NCBI GenBank assembly: GCA_001600455.1
Contig: BCKC01000006.1
Span: 930,001 to 994,000 of the forward strand
DNA length: 64,000 bases
Origin: Endocalyx cinctus
Lineage: Eukaryota > Ascomycota > Sordariomycetes > Amphisphaeriales > Apiosporaceae
Direction: 5' to 3'
Position 1 is the stretch's first letter. Each line of letters starts with the position of its first letter. The notes below the pieces were generated by a model that searched no databases, was not told where the DNA came from, and worked only from the letters and a program-made list of their open reading frames with translations. The position numbers and the translations under genes were made by a program. Below are positions 44,935-57,151 of this stretch, one piece after another.

Positions 44935-46795
44935 CTAGTACACCATATCCTGGTACTCCTTTTCAGGATCGTCGAAGTACCAAGTAAGATCTCTACCTTC
45001 TCCTTCCATGACGCTAAACCCATTTCCAGAAAATGCCCATCGGTTCTTGTCAAGGGTCGTCCATTCCCAGTCCTCATACCTTGGCGCCTTCAGCATGTGA
45101 AACCAGTGCAGCCTACTTCCGGGATATAGTCCGACCGGACCAGTCTCTTGTCCATTCTTGAACCAACTCCTGCATTTGCTTGCCCAGGCCATCCTCGGGA
45201 GGAATGTATCTGCATGCTCAAGGAACTCATCGATGGCCTCTGCCTTCGGCATAAATGCCTTGTATCTCTCTATCTGAGACTTATGTATCATTTTAATCAT
45301 GTATTTGGTCAAATGCTCAATAATAGGGATGGCGGATCCATGTCCTACCGGCGCGTTGGGCCCGAGAAACATGAAGTAGTTAGGCATATCTGCCGGGGCG
45401 AGTGAAAGATACGCGGAAGGACGGCCTTCCCATACTTCCTGGAGATTCTTCCCGTTACGGCCGATTATAGGGAACCGAGGTCGGTAGGATAGGTCAAACC
45501 CGGTAGCGCAGATGATAGTATCGCAATCTATCACCTCTCCGGTCTCCAAGACTATACCTCTCGGTTCCACTTTCGAGATCTCCTTTCCCGCTATGACTTG
45601 CACATTAGGCTGGTTTAACGCTTCGAGATATCCGTTTCCGGGCGATGGTCGCCTACATCCAACAGCGAATTTCGGTATTATGAAGTCGAGCAGCGGGTTG
45701 TCAGGGCCAAGCCGCCTTGTCATTTCTTGTGCCGAGAATTTAACAGCTGCCTCCTGTTCGGGTGTACTATTGTGTAGCATTTTAAAGCGACAGGATAACT
45801 CGTGCTCAACACCTTTTCGGTAGGCGAGGTATTCTTCGGGCTTCTCAGCAAAAGTAGCTTTCTGTTCAGCGGTGAAGTCAAAGTTCTGCCCGCCCGGCGC
45901 AGCGTATTTACTACCAAAACCTGCAGTGATCCACTAATAAGGAATATAAATCAGACCAAAGCTTTCCTAATATGATTGAATAATGTTTTACCGTTGGACC
46001 TCTGATGAATGTAGTGAGGTGTTTTACTTGTGGCTGAATTGCCGTCACGACTTGAATACCGCTTGATCCATATCCTATTACAGCAACTGACTTCCCGTTG
46101 AGCTTGATATTAGGATTCCATGCTGCGCTATGAACAAGATCTCCATTGAATGATTGAAGTCCCGCAATTTGCGGCCATTTCCAGTGGTTCAAGTAACCAG
46201 AAGCGTTGATAAAGAAATGAGCGTAGTCCTCGAAGACTTCATCCGTGTCTGTGTTCTTGATTCTGAATCGCCAAATACCTTGGCATTCTTCCCATTTAGC
46301 CTCAAGAACCTCGGTTTTGAATCGTACGTATTCGAGAAGACCATGTTTTTCGGCAGTACGCTGAAAATACTTTAGTATCTCGGGTTGAGGTGAGTAGTAG
46401 CTCGTCCAATGTGTATTAGGTTCCCAGGAGTATTGGTAATTGTGGCTTGGGATGTCGCATGCGCAACCTGGATAACTGTAGAACATCAACACCCAGAAAA
46501 AGCCCTATGTTTGACTCTGCTTTACGAAAAGTGCTCACCTATTTTCGTACCAAGTGCCCCCAACGACATTATTCTTCTCGTAAATCTGAAGTGAGACATT
46601 TTTCATATGTTCTTTGACATTCCTAGCGACATTTAGGCCGCTCGCACCGGCGCCGATAGCTATGATGCGTATTTCTCGAGCTGTTCCTAGTGGCTGTTCG
46701 ATAACCTTATAAGGGGGGTTTTTGTTGCCATTTGTCGGTGTTTCGGAAACTGGTAGCGGTTCTATGCTGAGATCTGAAATATCGTTAGCACCCAT
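44935..46795 (-). CDS. Baeyer-Villiger-type FAD/NADPH monooxygenase
   Basis: Minus-strand exons are 46795-46539, 46475-45992 and 45933-44935 (introns 63 and 58 bp), about 579 aa. The FAD motif GAGASG lies at about 48-53, followed by GGTWYEN and YPGCACDIPSHNYQYSW, both typical of the family. The NADPH motif reads VIGYGSSGIQ. The BVMO fingerprint F-x-G-x-x-x-H-x-x-x-W is present as FNGDLVHSAAW, but the last position is Asn rather than Pro or Asp. ATGFD is also present. Such enzymes insert oxygen next to a ketone or oxidise N and S atoms. It should act on the cluster substrate or a ketone intermediate, and it is divergent from the concanavalin-like gene. Confidence 0.88.
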
Positions 46796-47212
46796 GGTGA
46801 CTGCTTCTGTCTGCCTACCCGTAATAGAACTGTTCTAATCTCAGACTTTCAAATACATAATGATCTCAAGAGGAGCGTTATTTCTTCTCGTAAAAATCTC
46901 GCCTTCAGGTCAATTATCTCCAAGGTTTCCTCAACGATGCCTTCGTCGGATCAGGATGCATGACATGATTGGCTCATAAGGCCGAGATAGCGAATATATG
47001 TGGACCGTCGCGTACACCATGTGATGGATGGATAGAGTCAGCTTTCTATTCTCAAGAACCGGATAAGAGAAGAAATAAGCCGTAATTGGTTCTTGAATGA
47101 GGCCTGATTCTCACTTACCATAGCATAGCATCGAGAAAGCGGGTTTACTCAGCATAGGTATTGAACAAAGTTTTTCACGCTTACAGGCGAAATATACATT
47201 AATATATCTATA
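46796..47212. promoter_or_regulatory. shared promoter of monooxygenase and concanavalin-like gene
   Basis: A 417 bp head-to-head region. Possible GATA sites are AGATAG near 46985 and GGATAAG near 47061. No copy of the ACACCGA palindrome was found. Confidence 0.4.
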
Positions 47213-47896
47213 ATGGAGAACCAAAAGTTTACGCATGTGAATCAAACCTACGTCAATATTGAGAAATTTGACCCGTCAAATTTTACGTTGGTTGCTAAGC
47301 CCAAGACCGATGTGTATGCCTCGCCTCTCCCGCCAACGCTATACGCGTATTCTGCTCCAATAACCCACACGCGTCTAAGATTATCAGAATTTGCCTTGTC
47401 ACGCGTCCAAGTTTCCTTCGAACCAGTGCTCCAGTTTGATCAGGGCGGGCTGATTTTCACTATCCCTTCTATCAACGCCCTGACTCCGAATGCGGCAAAT
47501 GCGCAGGCAGCTGAGACCCACCCAGCTTGGATCAAGGCCGGAATCGAGGTCAACGACGGGAAGCCGTGGTTGAGCGTTGTAGGCAAGTCTCGTAATGGGT
47601 GGTGCGATTGGAGCTTGCTGCCATTGCCGGTCGAGTGCCCCTTGGGATCTCCGGTAATGGCCACTTTCGAGATTGCGCGGAACAAGAATGCTGCGATGAT
47701 ATACATAGTGGATAAATCTGGTTCTAAAATTCTTATTCGAAAGATTCCATGGGTTTTCTTGGAGGATGCTGAGTTAGACACACATGTTTGGGTAGGAGCA
47801 TACGCAGCTCGGCCGGATCCCGAGTCGAAAGCAAACGATAATAGTCTTCAGGTTTGCTTCAGTAATATGGTTATTGAAACATCTAATATGTCATAA
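47213..47896 (+). CDS. concanavalin A-like (DUF1349-type) protein
   Basis: A single exon of 227 aa, cytosolic in appearance (no signal peptide). The chain reads as alternating beta strands, with LQFDQGGLIF, WIKAGIEVNDGKPWLSVV, WCDWSLLPL and VWVGAYAARPD, which is the pattern of the DUF1349 beta-sandwich family. Members are small jelly-roll proteins of unclear function, sometimes sugar-related. Its position at the right end of the 30-48 kb set and the divergent promoter with the monooxygenase suggest co-regulation, but it could be a bystander. Confidence 0.72.
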   Translation: MENQKFTHVNQTYVNIEKFDPSNFTLVAKPKTDVYASPLPPTLYAYSAPITHTRLRLSEFALSRVQVSFEPVLQFDQGGLIFTIPSINALTPNAANAQAAETHPAWIKAGIEVNDGKPWLSVVGKSRNGWCDWSLLPLPVECPLGSPVMATFEIARNKNAAMIYIVDKSGSKILIRKIPWVFLEDAELDTHVWVGAYAARPDPESKANDNSLQVCFSNMVIETSNMS

Positions 47897-47904
47897 ACTA
47901 CATC

Positions 47905-47939
<35 letters not shown>

Positions 47940-48812
47940 CAATAATAAATCAGGTTAATAAAGTACATCAGCTTTATGGAATAAGTAATGAATGGTTTTG
48001 ACACCGAGCCACCTACTATAAGTTTTCTAACCTAAGTCCAAGATCTTCCATTATCACAAAAGTGAAAAGGTATTTTCCATGTTACACATATAATTACATA
48101 AAGACATGCAACTCTCGCATCCAAAAATTCACATATTATATCTTTTATACACTTATCATTAGGTTCGCATCCTCGTCAGGTGTTACAGCAGATACTTCTC
48201 AATTGCTACAAATACAACCTGTTGTTCGCTGTTAATGGATAGGCTTGTCTCGTGATTACCAGAAAAGCAAGTGCCATTCACTTGTAATACAATAATGATC
48301 ATTATTCATAGCAAAACAATGGCTGAATGGGCCGTAATAAATGCTTCACTGAAGTGTGACTCCTATTATATTATTAATGGGAGAACAATGGAACAATGGA
48401 ATAATGCACATTATTTTATCTAGACTTTTCTTTTCTTCAATATATAAACTCTCGAATCATCTCTTCCCAGTTAACATAAAAACTATATACCACATCTAAC
48501 TCAATCACTCATATCTGTTCTACTACATAAAACGCAACATACTTCTACTCCCTTACTAAGCTTTACGGAGATGGTATACTAAAAAGAGAAGCCCGAAGCA
48601 ATATATACATTGTTGCTAGAAACCTAGAACCACGAAAACGTTTATGAATATAGAGTCCTAGAGAGGGTAAGTTTTAATAGCCCGTAATCTAGATCTGAAA
48701 TATACAGGCTGCTCACCTTGGGTTTAAGTAAATTTCTTTGAGAGTATTACCATCCTCACTCAAAATAATCAACCTCGCGTAAAGCCAAAGTCAATCTTCA
48801 AAAAGACGAAAC
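47897..48812. other. intergenic region
   Basis: About 900 bp. It has a GA microsatellite and a perfect 16 bp palindrome AATAATGATCATTATT (48291-48306). No gene seen. Confidence 0.5.
47909..47936. repeat. GA dinucleotide microsatellite
   Basis: About 14 GA units, starting 12 bp after the stop codon of the concanavalin-like gene. Confidence 0.93.
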
Positions 48813-49085
48813 ATGTGCCAAGGCGACCGAACTTTGCTTGTATGTGCATTTTGCAATCGTATTTGGGCCGTATGGAGAAATTGGCAGGATCTCTGCACCC
48901 ACCCATCTGCGTGCACAGTGTACTGCCCGAACCTGCAAGTCATAAATGACCTTGGCCGCCGCCCAACCATATGCCCGAAGTGTGAGAGCTGGGGATGTAA
49001 GCTGAAGTATTGTAAGTTTCTTTGCCTCGTTATTGAAAGTAAATCACACATTCTGGGTACCAAGCGACTAATTCATCACGTGTGA
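48813..49085 (+). CDS. small Cys-rich fungal protein
   Basis: A short open frame of up to 90 aa with Cys in a zinc-ribbon-like pattern: MC near the start, CAFC, two single Cys, C-x-x-x-YC and CPKCESWGC. The pattern (start MC, internal Cys pairs, end CPKC) is common in a large set of small uncharacterised fungal proteins. The frame after CKLKYC meets a GTAAGT donor at about 49012, so the true C-terminus may be in a following exon. It has no signal peptide. Function unknown; a metal-binding or DNA/RNA-linked role is only a guess. Confidence 0.5.
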   Translation: MCQGDRTLLVCAFCNRIWAVWRNWQDLCTHPSACTVYCPNLQVINDLGRRPTICPKCESWGCKLKYCKFLCLVIESKSHILGTKRLIHHV

Positions 49086-50154
49086 AAGAATTTCATAGAA
49101 CATGAGAGGATAAAGCGAGCACCTTGTTGCTAGCTGCGGAACTTTGGGAAGGCAAATAATCTAAAGTACTGCTTCATAATATTTGAACTTTTCTAAGGTC
49201 ATATAGATTATATCTGTGATACATCTAGAGACACTATATGATCTATCATGGCTGCCACAGATGAGCTATAAGCAGCTGCTTTGGCTATTGCAGTCATGAT
49301 TCTGTACGATGGGAAGACTCACTGAACCCCACATGGAGGAACAATTAAGTATTAGAAGCAGGCTGATGACGGGCGACTTGATGACTACCTTCTAAGTTGA
49401 TAATGGATATTTGCTGGTGCGTAAGGGTCGGGGCTGAAAAGATGATATAGAGAGCGGGAAGTCTCATAAGATGCATTGAGTAGAAACGAACGCCTTTTTT
49501 CTTAGGTGAATGTAGTACATTATAGGTCTCAGGAATTCATAATCCAACATAGCTCCTTCGTAGTTGTACGTTCCTGTTTGCCAGTGCTACCCTAAAAGAT
49601 GCAGATTAGGAATTCTCAAAGTCTGATAATAGAAGCGGCTATTAGCATTTCTTAGGGAATTACTAATATAAATCGTAAGTTTTCTATTCTCAAAGACGTG
49701 TTAAATTCGTAGGTATAATATAGGTGACCATCGCTGGTACGAACGGAGGTTCTCAGAAGATATACATATAAAAATGCCATGCCGTTCTTTTTTTTTTTTT
49801 TTTTTTGCGTTTCGTAAAAATTCATCTCATATCCTCATTTCGAAAAGGAACATAAAAAGAAACTAATCCCACATGCTCATAAAATAATTATGCAATGGAC
49901 AGGTGTTTCACCATTATCCTATTGAGAAAGAATTGTGCAAAAATGAATGCCATGAAGCAAAAATGTAAAAAGGGGGTATCACACAATGAGAAGGTAGTGA
50001 GTGGGGCGCAAGGGAGTAATGAGCCCTAGGATAGGTTTGGGGAGCTCATATGAAGATATAACAGAAAAAGTTGAGGTATAATCGGCAATTCAATCAGCCC
50101 TCCCACTGGAATCAAAATGGAGGAGCGGTATGAGGGACAGGAACGAGAGCCTAT
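49086..50154. other. intergenic region
   Basis: About 1.1 kb, AT-rich, with a T tract at about 49790-49806. No gene seen. Confidence 0.55.
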
Positions 50155-53100
50155 CTATACACCACCGACACCACCATCCTCAAGGCTCTCGTCCCAGCCC
50201 CCAGTCGATAAAAGCCATTCGCCAACCCTCTCCTTGACGCTTCTCATGCCCTCTCCGAGCGCGCTTTCCCATTGATCCTGCACGACGCGTACCTTCTCCT
50301 TCAAGTCGTCCGTAAGGCTAATCTGTTCACGACGACGCTCATCCTCGACGGCTGTCGGGTTACGACCTTCTTCCGCCTCACCGACCTTGGCGCGCGCGCT
50401 TGTGACAGCTTCTTTGACCTCGTGCAACAAACAAAGTAGGTTGGTCTGTGACTCTATGAACTGATAGGTACTCTTCTCGGCGTGTAGCAGGAGACTGTAT
50501 AGGTACTGAAGCGGGTGCTCATGATAAGAAGGACTCTCGTCGTACTCGGCGGCCGGGATCTGGATCCGGAACCGATGGTCTACTGTCGGGGGAATTTTGT
50601 CTAGCAATCGCTTCAGGGGCGGCGCAATGTCCCAAAACGCGTTGAGCTGCATATCGACGCCGCGGACGACGGTCTCTTCGACTACGTCACGGAACTCGCA
50701 CGTTCGCCTTAGCGATTCGAGAGCGAACGCTTCCCGCCGCTTTCGCACGTCATCGGCGAAGAAGGCCTCGGCGTTGCGCAATTTCTCCTCATTACCCGAT
50801 TGCCTATAAGGGGTCATGACCATTTCCCTATACCTGTCGTTGCGATCGGTAAGTAGGTCATAAATCTCGCGGTGCAGAGATTCACGCGTCTCGAATATCC
50901 ATTTCAGGAGCGTCAGCTTCTCGAGCAGCTCTGGTTGCTCGTCGCCTTCTTCTTGGGGCATGTTCGGGTTCGAAGCTTGGGCCTCGTCGAACAGGCGCGA
51001 GCGTAGCTCGTCGAAGAGCTGGGTAGCTTGCGTGATGCGCCCCGTGAGCAACTCGTTTACCGGCATCACTACATCCGTTTGAAACCTCTCGAATGCGCGC
51101 TTCTCGAGCTCCTTCGCCTGTGCCTTCTCCGTCTCGTGCGTGTCTGCCTCGATGGCGGCCGCCTCAGCGTATGACATGTTGCCCGAACTGATCTCCTGTT
51201 GCAAGTTTTTGCGGAGGGATTGCTTCCGGGAGGCAGCAGCTTGTTTGGCATCATTTCGTGCCTTTTGGTCGTCTTGAGTAAATTTCTCCTTGATGACCTG
51301 GACCTCGTCCATCTCACTGAGCGTCCGTACCAAGACGCGAGTCGAGACTAGATCTGGATGATTGTTGTTAACCGCGGGATGATGCCGCGGGTAAGGAGGC
51401 GGCAAGGTGACTAGGCGTGATACGTCTAGATGCGATGGACTAGGGGTATTTGGTGCAGGAGAATATACGGATAATAAAGAGTTGCGTGATTCATGGGGCG
51501 TGCTGAACTGATCTGACTCATGCAACCCCATTTTCTCTGGTGGATAGTCGTTTGCGGAGTAGCCACTGCTAGGGCCAGCATGTCCATCTGCACTGTTAGG
51601 GACATCCTGCCATTGCAACGCCTCTCTGGCCTCTTTCGGCACTCCCATATACTTCGATTCCCGCTTTGTTCTCCCTAGCCGGTCTGGTTCCCCATTAGAA
51701 TCAGTCTCCCACCACCGACTAGACGGCCTGCCGCGAGAACTTGCCCCGTCAAGGGCTTCGCTTACGCTCATGCTAAGGATTGGTGATAACGAGGGCATAT
51801 ATTGCGAATTCCAGTTATTATTTCCGATAGGTTGAGGTCCGCTTGATGAGTTCGGCAAATTGGCAGAAGGTGGGGCAGAGCTCGATTGTGATTGCGAACT
51901 GTCGTGAATCACCGAATTAAACGAGTTCCTATGCGACTTGGGCTCCAGCGTCTGCGGTGTCCATTCACTCATTTGCGAACCGGCCGAATCGCGACGCGCT
52001 TTCATCGGGCGAAAAAGATCGCGAGTGAGATCGAAGATTTCCGAGCCCATCGCCCCGATAGCCGTCGAATATCTTTCGCGTCGTAGCCGGGATTCGTTCA
52101 CGATAAAATCGGCAAATAGTTTCACGCGATCAGCATCAGTCTTAGCCACCGCTTCCCTCTCGGCAAAAGTTTGGTATCGTTCAATGCTCCCTCGACAAAA
52201 TTGCTCGGCGGACTGGCTGATGATTACTTGCTTCCCCATCGGTGTCATAGGCAGAGGTGCCGAGGCAAGGCCGTTGATTGAATTATACATCTCGGGCCGT
52301 ACATGAGATGAACTCGAAGTAGAGCGGCTTTGAGGTGGCGGAGTTGGTAGAGCTCTCGGGGCGAGAGGTTGTCCCGCATCATTGGATGAATGGGGTGTTG
52401 TCTTTTGAGGATGGGGTGAAAAGGGCGGCGTTGGTGTTTCTGCCTGCACCCTGGAAGAAGAGTTTTGAGGCGTTAGATCATCTCCAGGTCTTGTTGTTTC
52501 TAACACCGCTTTACCAGCACTTCTGGGAGTTCCCCTTTGAATTTCGAAGTGACGTGATACATTGGATCCCTCGGGTACGACGATATCAGTAAGACGATTT
52601 GCATCGGAGCTTGATTCCGAGGGTAAGTTCCGACTACGACTCTCGCTACGCCTTTCACGTAAAGACTTTTCTCCGCGAACAGCGCCCGCCCTACTAAGTC
52701 CCGCTGAACCTGGCGCGGAACCAGGAATATTTTGCTGATTGGATGGGCCTGCGATTGAGGTATCTATGGTTAACTCAGGCTGATGGTGCGACCGGTTCAT
52801 CGGCTTTCCGGTGTCCTCGTCAACCCAATCGGCCGGGGTTGGCGGAACCGGGCCAAGGGCGTTCACGCCGGTAGTGGGCGGTCTTCTGGTAGGTGGAGAA
52901 ACAATAGGTTCACTAGTTCTGTTCAGGCTCTGCGACCTAGACTGAGTCGGAGGCGGGCCTGGAGGTGGTGGGGGAAGCGGCATCCCCGGTCCCCACCTCG
53001 ACTGAGATCCCGATCTGGACCGAGCAGAGGTAGGAGTTTCGATCGCACTAGCAGACATGGCTCGGCGCGCATTCGGTGGAACCGTTGATACGTCGACGGT

Positions 53101-53773
53101 ATTTCTCTCTACTGTCTGGGGTATTTGGATCATCAGAGTCTGGGTCCTGGATATATTTGGCGAAGGATGCGTATCGCGAGGCGTCATCGCCTCGGAGTGG
53201 TCCCTGTCTCTTCGCCTGCTGAGAGAAGGGAGGCCAAAACGCCTCTCCCGGGATGCACCGCGTCCATTGGTTCCCGGCGGTGGTGGAAAGGATTGGGGGG
53301 TCGAAGGTTCAGGCGAAGGACGAAGCGACGTCGGGGGTGCCCTCGCCGCGGACGAGTTTGCTGGTGGAGTTTCTAGGCCCGTACCAGCTGGCCTTTGACT
53401 CCTAGGAGGTGAATACGGAGGCGGAGGTGGAGCCGATGGAGAACCTTATTTTCTTATTAGCGTTCCGTCTCTCATCTCTTGACATAAAGAAAAGCAGCAC
53501 CGTCTAACCTTGGGAATCTCTATAAGACGAAGTTGGTGGGAATTGGTGTGTCCTTTCAGGACCACCTACAGCCGATGTAGGAGCCCATTCTTGCGGATTA
53601 TAGGGCAAGATTGAACTGGCTGGAGTGGGAGGACCGAAAGTGTGTGGTGAATTAACAGACAGAGCCGAAGGCGTCGAAGCCAGGTGGTTATGGTGACCGC
53701 CTAGAGATGTCGTTAATAACGGATTGAGAGTCTGGCGAAGTCGCGACGTAGTATCACGACTAGTAGTCATCAT
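50155..53773 (-). CDS. large disordered and coiled-coil protein
   Basis: Minus-strand exons are 53773-53509 and 53444-50155; the 64 bp intron (GTTAGA...AAG) splits a Gly codon. The product has about 1184 aa. The N-terminal 400 residues are Pro/Ser/Thr-rich with poly-Pro (PLPPPPPGPPP and PPPPPYSPP) and many basic SR-type pieces. A first helical segment (about 430-520, SIERYQTFAEREAVAKTDADRVKLFADFIVNESRLRRERY) is followed by another disordered stretch. The C-terminal 420 residues are helical, with charged coiled-coil sequence (EKFTQDDQKARNDAKQAAAS onward) and a conserved-looking region (FWDIAPPLKRLLDKIP). No domain is recognised. Such conserved fungal proteins are usually annotated as hypothetical; scaffold or cytoskeletal roles are guesses. 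Confidence 0.8.
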
Positions 53774-54563
53774 GAATCCTGTTATAAAATAGGGTTCGTT
53801 CTAGGGTCGGCGTTAATTAAAAGTTTATCACTTGTCTGACGCGCGCGCAAGAGAGGGGACGAATAGCCGATTATAAAAAACGACCGATCCTTTCTTCACG
53901 ATAATTGGGCCAACACCTTATAAATTCATTAAATCTTCGCCTCCTCCTTCACCAAAAGAAGAAAGAAGTTATCTCGTCGATCGACATTACCATAACGCAA
54001 TTATTATTGTATAAAACAATTAACGATAAGAAAGAAGGTTTCGAAGGTTTCTCTCACATTGCAAGCATTTAACTTAACGAGAAGAGGGAGAAAGAAAAAA
54101 AAAACGTATGGTATGAACTGATGCAGGAGATAGAAAGAAAGATTGGATAGGTGTAAGTTAATAGGCTGGTTGATCAAGACCCTGTCGTACCGTGCTGCTC
54201 ATCTTACCTGGGTCCCTTGGCGAATCTTCCTGCCTCTAACCCTATATGGACCTCTGCAGAGCCAATGCATTTCGATCATCTAAAAAAAAAAAAAAATACT
54301 CCCCCAAACATGGTACTACTATATCCGTACCTGAGAGATGTATCACAGTAAAGAAACATAAACAATTTTTTTTTTCTAAAGGAAATTCATAGGCTGCAGC
54401 CTGCAAGTATCGCAACACATACTAATGCATGCATACTCTGGTCAAATATCAGGCCTAGCTAATGGCATGAAGCTTCATCGTATGTGTGTCAATGCTGAAT
54501 GCAGATGTAAATGGAGGGACACCCCTCAGAAAATTGGGTATCCCACGCTATTCTACCGTGTCC

Positions 54564-54600
54564 GCACGCGTGTGTGTGCGTGCGTGCATGTGTGTGTGTA
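54564..54600. repeat. TG/CG alternating purine-pyrimidine repeat
   Basis: 37 bp of TG and CG steps, a sequence type that can adopt Z-DNA. Confidence 0.85.
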
Positions 54601-56441
54601 AATACTTACCCATATAGTCGTAACGAGCTACACTAGTACAGACAATTATGCAAGAAGTAAAAATCGAGGGGGAGGGAAATGTGGATAAGGGGTCAAAAAG
54701 CACATCAACTGTAATTGGTTTATAATTGGACTTATCCCGGTCTATATTTGGGAACACTATGATATTAACAGCTTTTCATTGGACGTTGAATCTTTAACCA
54801 CCGCGGTGCCAGGTCAGATGGGCGCTTAAGTCAGAAAGAAGTGTTCGCATATTCTTATGTATCATAGATACTATTCAGTTCCGTCCCTGACCAGTTTTCA
54901 CCCCGTCTGCCCGTACACGACAGGTCCAGTGGCTTAATAAGATTAAGTGGTGTGGTAGATCAGTAACCCCCCTTAGGTATCAATATCACCACACATCCAT
55001 GGATATCAGTTATGCATTAGGGAGATAATCCTTTAGACCATTTGCGTAGCCTGAAAGATGTTGAAGATGCTGACAACCTACATGGCAATCGATTTCTCTT
55101 AATGAATGCAATGATCTCCTGCAGTAAGCTAGCCATCCGCTACGGTCCGCTGCAAAGATACCCACAGTGATATATAACAGATCTCTGTTAATACGAATAG
55201 CCGTGTAAAAGCCGTGTAGAAGTGGTTAAAGTTGTGGCAAAAGGTTGGTTGACGTGTATTCAGCTTACGGTGATCACCCGTCCCTGATATGAAGGATCAA
55301 TATCTGTAAAATCCCTAGTAGGTATATACTGTACTCAGCAATTAGGTAAACTTATACCACATATCTCGGGAGATTGTGATAGAGTAAATGAATAGTTACA
55401 TATATACATACCTAGGTAGTAGTATAACCCTATATGTAGCCTAGTAGGTAGTATACCGGCAGAGGGTCTACATATAGTACATAGTATACAGCATATCCTA
55501 AAAATAATAGAAATCCAAGCCGTCACCCCACATCTTGGCTTTCCCTGCAGTTACCCGTCGTAGTTCATAAAAATAGAAAGAAGAAGAAGAAGAAAAAAAA
55601 AAAAAAGTAAAAAGGTAGAAAAGTAAGAAATACCATACTTAGGGCAGCAGGTCAAGTAACAAATATACTATACGTGTAAGATTAGCCAGTCATTCTCTCG
55701 GAAGGATTTTCCCGAGGTATTTTAAAAGCCAGACCCTGCCGAATCGGGGTCAAAAACCTTAACCAAGCAGGGATCTAAACTTGCGTGGGTAGTATCGGAG
55801 CCGATATTCGTGATATGATATGATATGAAATTCCAACGTATGTGTAATAAATTTGTGAACTCAAATCCACGAGCTGATAATAGCAATAATTAAGGAGAAG
55901 TGTCAAGATTCGTGTAAAAAAAAAAAAAAAAAAAAAGTGATTTTGAATTGTGAGAGTGAGAGAGACTCGTGCTACGAGGCAAAGGTAAAATATACATGCA
56001 AAGATTGCGGCCCCCAACAAATAAGAGGATGTACATGTATGGATTAACTATATTTACTGACGAGTCAATAAAGAAGCATACTGGACTTGGAAAAAAGGAG
56101 GAGGAAGAGTCAAAGGGAAGAGAAAGACCGAGGGGGGAAGAAAAGGAATAAAAATCAATTCAACACTTTAAATTTACTTCATTTTCTAAATTATTGTTAC
56201 CCAGAACTGCCAGGTAGATTGAGAATTCACATTAATAGTCACAATAAAACAGCTACGATAAAAAAGGAACAGTCTGAACCGTTAACAATTAGGTAGGTTT
56301 GTGTCCGCTACGATCAAAAGGAAACAGACAGAACAGACTGACAGAGTAACGGGTAGCGATAATGGATATAACATTTATACATATAGCGGGGTACTGGCAA
56401 CGCGGGGTAAATACTATATACGAAATGCACTAGGCTGACTA

Positions 56442-56494
56442 CCTAGCTGCTAGCTGCCTAGCTGCCTAGCTGTCTAGCTGCCTAGCTGTCTAGC
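56442..56494. repeat. 8 bp tandem repeat CTAGCTGC/T
   Basis: About six and a half units alternating CTAGCTGC and CTAGCTGT, the second unit one base short. The unit contains AGCT and CTAG words that recur in other gaps of the window. Confidence 0.9.
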
Positions 56495-57151
56495 AGTGTA
56501 GGTATTTACTTAAGCTGTTAAGTAGATAACCTTGGAATTACACAGTAGTCGGTTTCTCAATTTCATCGGACCGACCTTTAGCCGTTAACTGCCCCTCTTC
56601 CTCTTAGCCTTTCGGTTTGATTTAGTGGATCCTCTAGGCTCTAGCTCATTCTTAAAAATTCCAAGATAGAATTTCTAGAGCTTTCCTTTCAATTTTTGTT
56701 TCTTCTACTTTGTTGGCTAAGAGCCTTCCACACCCGCATCTCCTACCTTTTTTAATCAATTCTTCTTATCATCTTGTCATGCTTACTTCCTATATGGAAA
56801 AATAGTTAGAAACTATTTGTCCCGTCCATCTGTCACTGCATTGGTAAGTTATTCACTGTTTTTTTCATTTCCTATCCTGTCCTTCCTATCCTTCCTACAC
56901 GCAATATGTAGCATAATGATGAGACACCAGCTGGCACCAGTCATAGAGTGATTTGTACTCCCTTTCTTTGATGACCAAAATGCTGTGGTCCTTGAGACCG
57001 TATTCTGATTCAATTCAATGCACCCCCTCATTTTCATTTCGCACAAGTCCTTTATAATCCATCTTTTTCTAACTTTGAAAAATTTTCACCTCTAGAATCT
57101 TTACCAAATCCCATCTTCGAACCACCCCCAAATATCACCAATCTCTCTATC

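Larger units (their letters stand above)
53774..57151. other. long intergenic region
   Basis: About 3.4 kb of AT-rich DNA between divergent genes. It has a TG/CG microsatellite, an 8 bp tandem repeat, a TACCTAGGTAG motif (55410-55420), and A tracts at about 54282-54297 and 55917-55936. The section 56570-57150 is CT-rich, as in fungal promoters, and serves the Aha1 gene. Short frames show no domain. Confidence 0.5.
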
